DNA of 19,198 nucleotides, from positions 1 through 19,198 of the forward strand of contig JBEKYH010000156.1 of the NCBI GenBank assembly GCA_049511115.1, read 5' to 3'. Numbering within the stretch: the stretch's first letter is position 1; each line of letters begins with the position of its first letter. The translations under genes and the position numbers were made by a program. This DNA comes from JBEKYH01 sp049511115. Lineage in GTDB: Bacteria > Planctomycetota > Phycisphaerae > Tepidisphaerales > Tepidisphaeraceae. Positions 12,802 to 19,198 of this stretch are shown piece by piece. The notes below the pieces were generated by a model. It ran no database searches, was not told the origin of the DNA, and was given only the letters and a program-made list of their open reading frames with translations.

Positions 12802-14022
12802 ATGAAGAAATCACAAATCGCGCTTGCGGCTGCTCTGGCTTTGGGTAGCGGCCGCATTGCTCTGGCCCAGGTTCCCAACGAGTTTATTCAAACCAATCTG
12901 GTGGCAAGCAACGCGTCGTATGATCCGCAGATCGTGAATCCCGATCTGGAGGATTCGTGGGGAATAGCGCTGCGGCCGCCGGGCGCGGGCGGCCATATCT
13001 GGATCGACAATGCGTTCAACGGAACGGCATCGGAGTATCAGGGAGATGTGAATGGCGTGCCGTTGCACCAGGATCCGCTGACGAGCGTTTCATTGGATGC
13101 GCCGGCATTTACGGATCGTGGGACCCCGTTCGTAACCGGTCTGGCTTACGACGCGGCGAGTGATCTCGCTGGTCAGGCCGAGGAATTCCCGGTGATGGGT
13201 CCGGCAACGGATCTGGACACAGGGCAGGACCTTGGCACAGTGAGCAATCCGAACTACCTTCAGTTGGGCGACGTTGCCAATCCGGTATTCAGCGGCGTTG
13301 CGATCACGGATAATCCCGTGACCCAAAGCCAGGTGGGGACGGCAGCGGGAAACCATATTTTCACGGCGGATTTCCGTAACAACCAGATCAATGTCTTTAA
13401 CGATCAGTGGCAGAACGTCACGTCAAACTTTAACTTCCAGACCCCGACGAATCTGGTCAGCACGACCGGTGCTCCGTTGCACATCTTCAATATTCAGGAC
13501 CTGGGGGGAAACCTGTACGCCACTTACGCCGCGTTCAATCCCAACGGGGATGAAGGGTTTGAGGAAATCGACCAGAACGGCGATGGGGCGGTTGTGGAAT
13601 ACAGCGAGACGGGAAAGCTCATCCAGGAATTCCATGATTCGACCAATCCAGCCGATGAGCTGGATGCCCCGTGGGGAATGGCCCTGGCGCCTGCGGGTTT
13701 TGGACCGTTTGGGGGCGATCTCCTGGTCACCAACTTCGGCGACAATGGAACCATTTCCGTATTTAATCCTTCTGACGGTGACTATCTTGGCAAACTGGAC
13801 GGCGTCGATGGCAACCCCATATCCATCGATGGCATCTGGGGTTTGACGTTTGGCAACGGCGTGAGCCTCGGCGATGCCAACAGTCTTTACTTCACTGCCG
13901 GACCCAACAATGAATTTGACGGCCTGGTCGGCAAGCTGACCTTCGTGCCTGAGCCGACGTCGCTTGGATTCATCGCACTGGGTGGCGTGGCCCTGATGCG
14001 TCGCCGGCGCGCAAAGGCCTGA
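12802..14022 (+). CDS. TIGR03118-like secreted protein with PEP-CTERM anchor
   Basis: The 406-residue protein has a signal peptide (about 1-23, ending ALAQ). The mature start, TNLVASNASYDPQIVNPDLEDSWGIAL, resembles TIGR03118 family proteins, which begin NLVSN...DP.LVNPWG and are thought to form beta-propellers. Later DAPWGMALAP, GDLLVTNFGDNGTISVFNP and GIWGLTFGNG blocks fit NHL-like repeats with Gly-Asp turns. The C-terminus, VPEPTSLGFIALGGVALMRR plus basic residues, is a PEP-CTERM sorting signal. ATG 12802 is chosen over an upstream start because ggaaggag lies 5 nt before it and it opens the signal peptide directly. No enzymatic function is known for the family; it is probably an exported surface protein. 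Confidence 0.87.
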   Translation: MKKSQIALAAALALGSGRIALAQVPNEFIQTNLVASNASYDPQIVNPDLEDSWGIALRPPGAGGHIWIDNAFNGTASEYQGDVNGVPLHQDPLTSVSLDAPAFTDRGTPFVTGLAYDAASDLAGQAEEFPVMGPATDLDTGQDLGTVSNPNYLQLGDVANPVFSGVAITDNPVTQSQVGTAAGNHIFTADFRNNQINVFNDQWQNVTSNFNFQTPTNLVSTTGAPLHIFNIQDLGGNLYATYAAFNPNGDEGFEEIDQNGDGAVVEYSETGKLIQEFHDSTNPADELDAPWGMALAPAGFGPFGGDLLVTNFGDNGTISVFNPSDGDYLGKLDGVDGNPISIDGIWGLTFGNGVSLGDANSLYFTAGPNNEFDGLVGKLTFVPEPTSLGFIALGGVALMRRRRAKA

Positions 14023-14051
14023 TTCGATCAAATCTGTTTCCGCTCCGCCGC

Positions 14052-14083
14052 CAAAGACCCTCGCACTGGGGGTCTTTGTTTTT
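14052..14083 (+). terminator. Rho-independent terminator after the second PEP-CTERM gene
   Basis: The stem caaagaccc/gggtctttg (14052-14060 with 14070-14078) is followed by five T. It stands 30 bp after the stop codon, in a canonical arrangement. Confidence 0.85.
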
Positions 14084-14194
14084 GCGCGCTTCATCGGCTG
14101 GACAACCGCGCGGCGCGGCGAGAAATTGGGCATGGAGATTGCTATTATGTAAGCGGGTAATGAGACGGACGTTAATTCCGCTGTTTTCCTCGCC

Positions 14195-14260
14195 ACCCAA
14201 CTGGCCGAATATCGTGATATGCCTGCGAACCGCGCGGCGATTAGTTGGGTAATATCATAG
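14195..14260. promoter_or_regulatory. Dyad-rich leader of the oxidoreductase gene
   Basis: An 8-bp inverted repeat acccaact/agttgggt (14195-14202 with 14243-14250) encloses a palindrome atatc-gt-gatat (14209-14220). A second atatc...gatat pair spans 14252-14273. A 13-codon open frame (14219-14260) starts with the same gatatgcctg that surrounds the true start codon. A -10-like taatat lies at 14250-14255. Together these look like operator sites near a promoter, but no regulator is identified. Confidence 0.35.
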
Positions 14261-14271
14261 GTAGCTGCGAT

Positions 14272-15546
14272 ATGCCTGACCCACATGTGAAATATCTCTT
14301 AGTCGGCGGGGGGCTGGCGTCCTATTCGGCTGCCAGCGCTATTCGCGCCAGAGACCGGCAGGGTGCGCTGATGCTGGTCGCACAGGAGATCAATCGGCCC
14401 TATTATCGGACACCATTGACGAAGGGATTTCTGCGCCGCGAGGTGGAGAGATCGGCTCTGTTTACGTGCGGTCCCGACTGGTATGCGACACATGCCATTC
14501 AGCTTCGGACGGGCCGACGGGCGTCGCATTTGGACACGCAGCGGTCAGTGGTGGTTTTGGACAACGGCGAAGCGATTTCATACGACCGGCTGCTGCTGGC
14601 GACCGGGGCGACGCCGCGGCCACTTAATTTGCCGGGTGATCGGCTACCGAATATTTTTTCGGTGCGCACGATCGAGGATGTGGAGCGGCTGCACACGGCG
14701 ATCGACAAAGCCAAAGCCGAGGGCCGCCGCCACGCGCATGGGCATGGCAGGGCGGTAATTATCGGCGGGGGATTGTTGGGCGTGGAGCTTTCCGCCGGCA
14801 TGGCTGCGGCGGGTCTGACGGTGGATTTGGTTGTCGGCGGCGCACATCCCTGGGCAAAGTTTGCCGGCGAAGCGACGGGAAAATTCCTGAGTCATTACCT
14901 CGCTCGCAGCGGCGTCAGCGTGCATGATGGCGTTCGGGCCGCGCGCATCGAAGGGGACGGCCGCGCCCAGCGCGTGATTCTTTCGGAGGGTAAATCGCTC
15001 GACTGCGATTTTGTTGTGAGCGCCGTGGGCGCGGTTCCCAATAAGGAACTGCTCCGCGGGACCGGCGTCGTGGCGGAGAAGGCGATCCTGGCCGACGAAC
15101 ATTGCCAGACCAATGTGGCCGGCGTGTTTGCGGCGGGCGATTGCGCGGCGGTTCGCGATCCGCTTTTTGGCAAACATCGCACCCCCGAGCAATGGGATAC
15201 GGCGCTGGCGACGGGAACTGTCGCCGGCGCGAACATGGCGGGCGAGCAAATCGCGCTCGAGGCGGTGGCGAGTTTTACGACTGAGGTGTTTGGTTTGAAG
15301 GCGCGAGCGTGGGGGCAGTCCAAGCATCTGCATCGCCGGTTGCTGCGCGGGTCGCCGAATCTGGAGTCGCCGGATTTTCTGGAAGTGGGGATTGCGGCGG
15401 ACGAGCGGGTATCACAGATTCTGGCCGTGGGACATAGTGGGGACGAAGCGGTCATCGAGGAATTGGTGCGACGCCGCATCAAGGTGAATGGCATTGACGA
15501 GTCGCTGAAAGACCCCGCCCACCCGCTGGCGAATCTGCTCGTTTAA
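14272..15546 (+). CDS. FAD/NAD(P)-dependent pyridine nucleotide-disulfide oxidoreductase
   Basis: This 424-residue flavoprotein is of the ferredoxin reductase/AIF-like type. The N-terminal FAD-binding loop is VGGGLASYSAA (residues 11-21), followed by PYYRTPLTKGFL, with the Lys typical of this group. ATGATPRPL (110-118) marks the FAD domain. AVIIGGGLLGVELS (161-174) is the NAD(P)H-binding loop, and NVAGVFAAGDCA (281-292) is the second FAD motif. The redox-active CxxC of disulfide reductases is absent, so it more likely passes electrons to a ferredoxin-like or other acceptor. No signal peptide is present. ATG 14272 begins just before the first beta-strand; the longer frame from TTG 14245 has no support. 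The gene converges on the MFS transporter, with 10 bp between the stops. The partner is unknown. Confidence 0.9.
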   Translation: MPDPHVKYLLVGGGLASYSAASAIRARDRQGALMLVAQEINRPYYRTPLTKGFLRREVERSALFTCGPDWYATHAIQLRTGRRASHLDTQRSVVVLDNGEAISYDRLLLATGATPRPLNLPGDRLPNIFSVRTIEDVERLHTAIDKAKAEGRRHAHGHGRAVIIGGGLLGVELSAGMAAAGLTVDLVVGGAHPWAKFAGEATGKFLSHYLARSGVSVHDGVRAARIEGDGRAQRVILSEGKSLDCDFVVSAVGAVPNKELLRGTGVVAEKAILADEHCQTNVAGVFAAGDCAAVRDPLFGKHRTPEQWDTALATGTVAGANMAGEQIALEAVASFTTEVFGLKARAWGQSKHLHRRLLRGSPNLESPDFLEVGIAADERVSQILAVGHSGDEAVIEELVRRRIKVNGIDESLKDPAHPLANLLV

Positions 15547-15556
15547 TCTGCGAGAT

Positions 15557-16837
15557 TCATGCGATGCTTGTCGGCGCCGCGGCGGTGTCGCGCTGAAGGT
15601 GGCGCGCGCCGGCCATCCAGAGAATTCCGGCGATCAGCATTACTACCGATACGAGGGAAAAGCCGGCGCGCAGGCCCCAGCGGTCGGCAATGGCGCCGAT
15701 GAGCGGCGGGGAAATCGCATCTCCCAAGGCGTGGATGATGAGGATATTCAACGCGAAGGCGCTGGCGCGGATGGAGGGATGGGTCACGTTGGCGAGGATG
15801 GTGTTGCCCGGGCCGGTGTTGAGGAAGAGGCAGAAGCAGACGAGGAAAAGAATGCCCCAGGCGGCGGGGAAGGGCGTGTAAAGCATCAGGAAAAACAGGG
15901 GAAATCCGAGCAACATCCCAGTGGCGCAGACGAGGAAATATGAGCCGGGAAAGCGGGAGCGCAGGGCGTCGCCGAGCCAGCCGCCGGTGAGCGTGGCGGC
16001 CAGTCCGCTGACGACGACGATGCCACCGAAGATCAGGTTGACTTGCCGGAGGTCGCCGGCGGTGTGGAGGTCAACGATGTAAGTGGGCATCCAAAAGGCG
16101 ATGCCGGCGACAGCGAAAGTCATGGCGGTCAGGCCGAGCGTATCTAATACATAGGAGGGGGTGCGGAGGAGCAGAAGATAGTCGCTCCATCTTGCCTGCC
16201 GCGTGTGTGCGCCGTCGGCAAGTCCGCGCGGGGGTTCGGGCATTCGCAGAGCGAGGATTGCCAGGAGCAATCCCGGCGGCGTGACGAGCCAGAAAGCCCA
16301 GCGCCAATTCAGCAGACCGGCCACTGCGCCGCCGACGACGTAGCCAAGGGCGCTGCCGACAGGAATGGCCGCGTAGAACCAGGAGAGAATCAGGCCGCGT
16401 TTTTCAACGGGAAAAAGATCGGACAAAAGCGTTGGCGCTACGGGACCGTAGGCAGCCTCGCCGATGCCGACGAAACAGCGGGTGAGAATCAAGGCGGTGA
16501 AGGTTGCGGCGAGGCCGGTTGCGCCGCTGGCGAGACTCCAGACGCCCACGCCGATGGCGACGAGCGCCCAGCGCGGAAAGCGGTCGGCAGCCCAGCCGAA
16601 GAGGGGAGAAAAGAGCATGTAGCTCACGAGAAAAGCGGTGGCGGCCCAGCCCATCGCTTCCTTTGAGGCGTGCAAATCATCCTGGATCGGTTTGACGACG
16701 GCGGCCAGGACCTGGCGATCAACGTAGTTGAACAGGTTGATGGTCAGCAGGAGCACCAGGGCCGGGCGCGCGAGGCTCGGCCGGGGTGCGATTTTATCTG
16801 GCGACGGTTGCTGTTGGGCCGCCTGCAATTGATCCAT
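15557..16837 (-). CDS. MFS transporter, Spinster-like
   Basis: The 426-residue inner-membrane protein has about twelve hydrophobic segments between residues 25 and 415. The first helix, LTINLFNYVDRQVLAAVVKP, and the following GWAATAFLVSYMLFSPLFGW plus AADRF match the Spinster branch of the major facilitator superfamily. A second copy of the loop motif, WLGDALRSR, lies between helices 8 and 9. Spinster-type carriers move lysophospholipids, sphingolipids or organic anions with protons; the bacterial substrates are mostly unknown. Both termini are polar and cytoplasmic. No clear ribosome binding site lies before ATG 16837. The upstream neighbour is the flagellin gene, separated from it by a strong terminator, so the transporter probably has its own promoter. 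Confidence 0.88.
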   Translation of the reverse strand: MDQLQAAQQQPSPDKIAPRPSLARPALVLLLTINLFNYVDRQVLAAVVKPIQDDLHASKEAMGWAATAFLVSYMLFSPLFGWAADRFPRWALVAIGVGVWSLASGATGLAATFTALILTRCFVGIGEAAYGPVAPTLLSDLFPVEKRGLILSWFYAAIPVGSALGYVVGGAVAGLLNWRWAFWLVTPPGLLLAILALRMPEPPRGLADGAHTRQARWSDYLLLLRTPSYVLDTLGLTAMTFAVAGIAFWMPTYIVDLHTAGDLRQVNLIFGGIVVVSGLAATLTGGWLGDALRSRFPGSYFLVCATGMLLGFPLFFLMLYTPFPAAWGILFLVCFCLFLNTGPGNTILANVTHPSIRASAFALNILIIHALGDAISPPLIGAIADRWGLRAGFSLVSVVMLIAGILWMAGARHLQRDTAAAPTSIA

Positions 16838-16876
16838 CGGTGCATGATGGCGGTGAGCGTATGCTAATGCAACGAC

Positions 16877-16912
16877 CCAACAATAAAGCCCCCGGTTTGG
16901 CCGCCGGGGGCT
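16877..16912 (-). terminator. Rho-independent terminator of flagellin gene 1
   Basis: A perfect 9-bp stem agcccccgg/ccgggggct (16887-16895 with 16904-16912) is followed on the minus strand by tttattgtt. It stands 37 bp after the flagellin stop codon. Confidence 0.85.
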
Positions 16913-16948
16913 TCACTAGGCTCGAACGGTAAGACGGCTACCGCTCGC

Positions 16949-18364
16949 TTAAACTTGTACGTTCCTGAGCAGGGTCAGGGCTTCCTGCGGCGCGGTGTTG
17001 GCCTGTGCCAGCACGGTGGTCGAGGCCTGCGACAGAATCTGCGCGCGGGTCAGATTACTGGTTTCGGCCGCGAAGTTGGTGTCCTGAATGCTGGATTCAG
17101 CGGCACTGGAGTTTTCATAGGCCACGTTCAAGGCGCTCACGGTCGAGCCGATCGTGTAGTCCTGGAACGCGCCCAAGCGGCCGCGCAGGTCGCTGACCTG
17201 GTTGATGGCCTGGGTGAGAATCTCCTGGGCGGTGTTGAGGTTGGTGCTGGTCAAGGCGTTGACGCCGCCGGTGCTCAGCGAATCGAGGTATCCGCTGGTG
17301 GCGTCTCCGAGGCTGGCAGTGGAAACATTGCCGATGCCAATTGAGGCCCTGCCGGCGTCGTTCACCAGGGCGCCCAACTGGAAGTTGGCCCCGCCGCCGG
17401 TGATGTAGAACGTCTCGGTCTGACCCGGGGAGTTTAAGCCCTGAGCCAGGTCGAATTGGACATCGAGTCCAGCGGTGCTGTAGGTGACGTGAAGTCCCTG
17501 CACGTTGGCTTCGGCGCCGTTGACGCTGACCGATGAGTCGGTGCCCTTGGCGCTGGTACCCGTGAAGGCGTAGGTTCCGGCGGCGGCTTTGACGCTGACA
17601 AACTGGTTGGAACCGTAGTCGGCGCTGATGAGAGCCAGGCCGCTACCGTTTCCAGAGGCGGTGACGCCGGTCTGATTTTCAACGGAATTGATGGCGGATG
17701 CGATGGTGGCGGCGGTGGTGCCGCTGGCGAAGCTCAATTGGACAGAGCCGAGATTGCCGTTGATTTCGAGTGTCACGGCCGAGCCGGTAACGGCTGTCTG
17801 GGTGCTGACCAGTGAGGCCTGAGTTGCGGTGCCTGTGACATCCACATTCACTTGAAGTGCGTGGGTGTCGGGAACCAGAACCGAGTTGATTTGCAGGTTC
17901 TGCAAGGCGCTGGTCTTTAGGCCGCTGGTGACATAATCGAGATTGCCGTTGAGGAGGTAGGTGCCCTCAAAGGAGGTATTGGCGGCAATGCGATTGATGG
18001 TATTGAGAATGGAATCGACCTGAAGCTGGTCGGCCGAGACCTGGCCCGCGGACAAGCCGCCGGTGTTGGAGGCCTGACCGAGCAAGCCCTGCACCTGGGT
18101 GAGCAGGTTGGAGACTTCGCTCAAGCCGCCTTCAGCGGTGCCCACGACGTTGCCGGCGAGGCTGGCATTGTTAATCGCCGTGGTGAGACCGGTGTTTTCC
18201 TGGTTGAAGCTCTGAACCGCTATCAAGCCAGAGGGATTGTCGGCGCCGCTGTTGATCTGCAGGCCGGTGCTGAGGCGTTCCAGGCTGGTGTTCAGGGCTA
18301 CATTGTTCTGCTGTAAGTTATTCTGTGCTATTAGCGAACTGACATTAGTATTGATGACACTCAT
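16949..18364 (-). CDS. fliC: Flagellin
   Basis: This 471-residue protein is the main filament subunit of the flagellum, exported by the flagellar type III apparatus. The conserved D0/D1 N-terminus is present: MSVINTNVSSLIAQNNL, then LERLSTGLQINSGADNPSGL, with a Pro-Ser in place of the common Ala-Ala. The D0/D1 C-terminus ends in NLTRAQILSQASTTVLAQAN and a LTLLRNVQV close. The central part, about 220-270 (TIASAINSVENQTGVTA and LALISADYGSNQ), matches the flagellin IN motif. No signal peptide is present, as expected. The ATG has ggagaga 5 nt upstream. A terminator follows it and a second, closely related flagellin gene lies just upstream. The symbol is used in the generic sense. Confidence 0.95.
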   Translation of the reverse strand: MSVINTNVSSLIAQNNLQQNNVALNTSLERLSTGLQINSGADNPSGLIAVQSFNQENTGLTTAINNASLAGNVVGTAEGGLSEVSNLLTQVQGLLGQASNTGGLSAGQVSADQLQVDSILNTINRIAANTSFEGTYLLNGNLDYVTSGLKTSALQNLQINSVLVPDTHALQVNVDVTGTATQASLVSTQTAVTGSAVTLEINGNLGSVQLSFASGTTAATIASAINSVENQTGVTASGNGSGLALISADYGSNQFVSVKAAAGTYAFTGTSAKGTDSSVSVNGAEANVQGLHVTYSTAGLDVQFDLAQGLNSPGQTETFYITGGGANFQLGALVNDAGRASIGIGNVSTASLGDATSGYLDSLSTGGVNALTSTNLNTAQEILTQAINQVSDLRGRLGAFQDYTIGSTVSALNVAYENSSAAESSIQDTNFAAETSNLTRAQILSQASTTVLAQANTAPQEALTLLRNVQV

Positions 18365-18732
18365 GATTGTCTCTCCGTGACTTTACAACCGCGGCCAAAA
18401 TCCGGGGCCGCCTACGTTGGCGAGCCCTTCGCGGCCTTCATTCCGTTGAATCATTCATCTCTCATGGGCGGTACGCCTCCTTTCAGTTCACCAAATCGTT
18501 CGAGCCTATTGGCCGCCCTTAATGCGGACCATACTTATCGGGGCTGTCATCGGAGCGGACGATCAATTCGCTTGAGCCTTCCGCGGTTTCACAATTTGCA
18601 AACAGGTTATGGGAGTTACGGCCGGCGCGAGGGCGGCGGGGTGCATGAATCAGGCGCAAAACAGGCCACATTTATTGGACGGCGGGAAATGCGAGAAAAC
18701 AGCCCGCGGCGGCGATTTTTGGGTTGCGGCGG
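18365..18732. other. Intergenic region between the two flagellin genes
   Basis: About 370 bp without a gene. On the minus strand it holds, in order, an inverted repeat near tttgcaaattg (18594-18605), a CCCGATAA (18543-18536) resembling the -10 of flagellar sigma-28 promoters but without a matching -35, an AAAGGAGG (18483-18476) and a 4-codon open frame (18465-18451). The flagellin ribosome binding site follows. The plus-strand open frame across it has no support. Confidence 0.4.
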
Positions 18733-18782
18733 GAAAAAAGCGAAAAAAAAGATCGCCTCCGGCGGGTTAGGCCGGAGGCGAT
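18733..18782 (-). terminator. Strong rho-independent terminator of flagellin gene 2
   Basis: A perfect 12-bp stem atcgcctccggc/gccggaggcgat (18752-18763 with 18771-18782) with a 7-nt loop is followed on the minus strand by a long T-rich tract (about 18750-18733). It stands 65 bp after the stop codon of the second flagellin gene. Confidence 0.9.
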
Positions 18783-18847
18783 TGGGTTTGCAAGGAGAGA
18801 ATGCTCCAGGCGGGACCTTCCCTGGTCACGCGTTATCCGTTGCCGGA

Positions 18848-19198
18848 TCAACCACCGCGCAACAGGGTCAGCGCTTCCTGGGGCGCCGCGTTGGCCTGGG
18901 CGAGAACAGTCGTGGCCGACTGTTGCAGAATCTGGGCGCGCGTGAGATTACTGGTCTCTGACGCGAAGTTGGTGTCCTCGATCGCCGACTCCGCGGCGCT
19001 GGAGTTTTCATAGGCGACGTTCAAGGCGCTGACCGTGGAACCCACGGTGTAGTCCTGGAACGCGCCGAGCTGGCCACGCAGGGTGCTCACCTGAGTGATG
19101 GCGGAATTGACAATGTTCTGGGCCGTATTCAGATTGGAGCTGTTCAGGTCGTTGATGCCGCCGGTACCGATGGTGTTGAGGTATCCTTCGGTGTAACT
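18848..19198 (-). CDS. Flagellin paralogue, C-terminal part (cut by window edge)
   Basis: The frame is open to the right edge, so the N-terminus lies outside the window. The 116 visible residues cover the end of the variable region (YLNTIGTGGINDLNSSNLNTA) and the whole C-terminal D1/D0 helix (TLRGQLGAFQDYTVGSTVSA, NLTRAQILQQSATTVLAQAN). It closes with EALTLLRGG. It is clearly a paralogue of the flagellin at 16949-18364: the two C-termini differ at only a small number of positions. The close ends GG rather than NVQV. The two genes have separate terminators, so they are transcribed as separate units or read through only partly. A mixed filament is possible. Confidence 0.93.
   Translation of the reverse strand, partial: SYTEGYLNTIGTGGINDLNSSNLNTAQNIVNSAITQVSTLRGQLGAFQDYTVGSTVSALNVAYENSSAAESAIEDTNFASETSNLTRAQILQQSATTVLAQANAAPQEALTLLRGG

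Noticed and set aside
18536..18543. CCCGATAA as a firm sigma-28 promoter for flagellin
   Set aside because: Only the -10 half resembles the consensus; no TAAA-type -35 lies at the required distance, so it is kept only as a hint.

Overview
The window looks like a chromosomal segment of a GC-rich planctomycete, probably Phycisphaerae-like. The evidence is a secreted protease whose N-terminus carries the planctomycete LESRCLLS-type motif, two adjacent proteins ending in VPEPT plus a hydrophobic stretch plus Arg-rich tails (PEP-CTERM sorting signals), two flagellin genes, and several promoters placed directly at start codons. This assignment is inferred from protein motifs only; no rRNA or tRNA gene was seen.

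Layout from left to right. Positions 1-220 hold the C-terminal end of a protein resembling an NPCBM carbohydrate-binding domain. Positions 221-617 are non-coding and hold a 31-bp inverted-repeat element, a two-hairpin structure with a minus-strand T tract, and a 13-bp tandem repeat next to the carA promoter. carA (618-1802) follows without carB. Positions 1857-3491 carry two minus-strand nuclease-fold genes of visibly lower GC: a PD-(D/E)xK-like protein and a FAN1-like VRR-NUC protein that appears frameshifted and 5'-truncated. About 1 kb without a convincing gene follows, then an orphan XRE regulator with palindromes over its promoter. Positions 5071-7266 form a tightly overlapping plus-strand cluster: MmcB-like PD-(D/E)xK protein, EEP-family hydrolase, membrane protein.

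Positions 10763-7206 on the minus strand form a compact operon: ECF sigma factor, zinc-finger anti-sigma factor, LTxxQ (Spy/CpxP-like) extracytoplasmic protein, and a membrane-anchored sedolisin (S53) that lacks the usual pro-domain. The first three genes overlap by 4 bp (ATGA/GTGA), and the protease starts 32 bp further on with a strong ribosome binding site. This is the most system-like part of the window and suggests an envelope-stress or secretion-linked regulon controlling a surface protease.

Upstream of that operon lies a roughly 320-bp element bounded by 14-bp inverted repeats. Next come two PEP-CTERM proteins, a PF04185-type phosphoesterase and a TIGR03118-like protein, each followed by a hairpin terminator. 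An FAD/NAD(P)-dependent oxidoreductase converges on a Spinster-like MFS transporter. The right end holds two minus-strand flagellin paralogues, the second cut by the window edge, each with a strong terminator.
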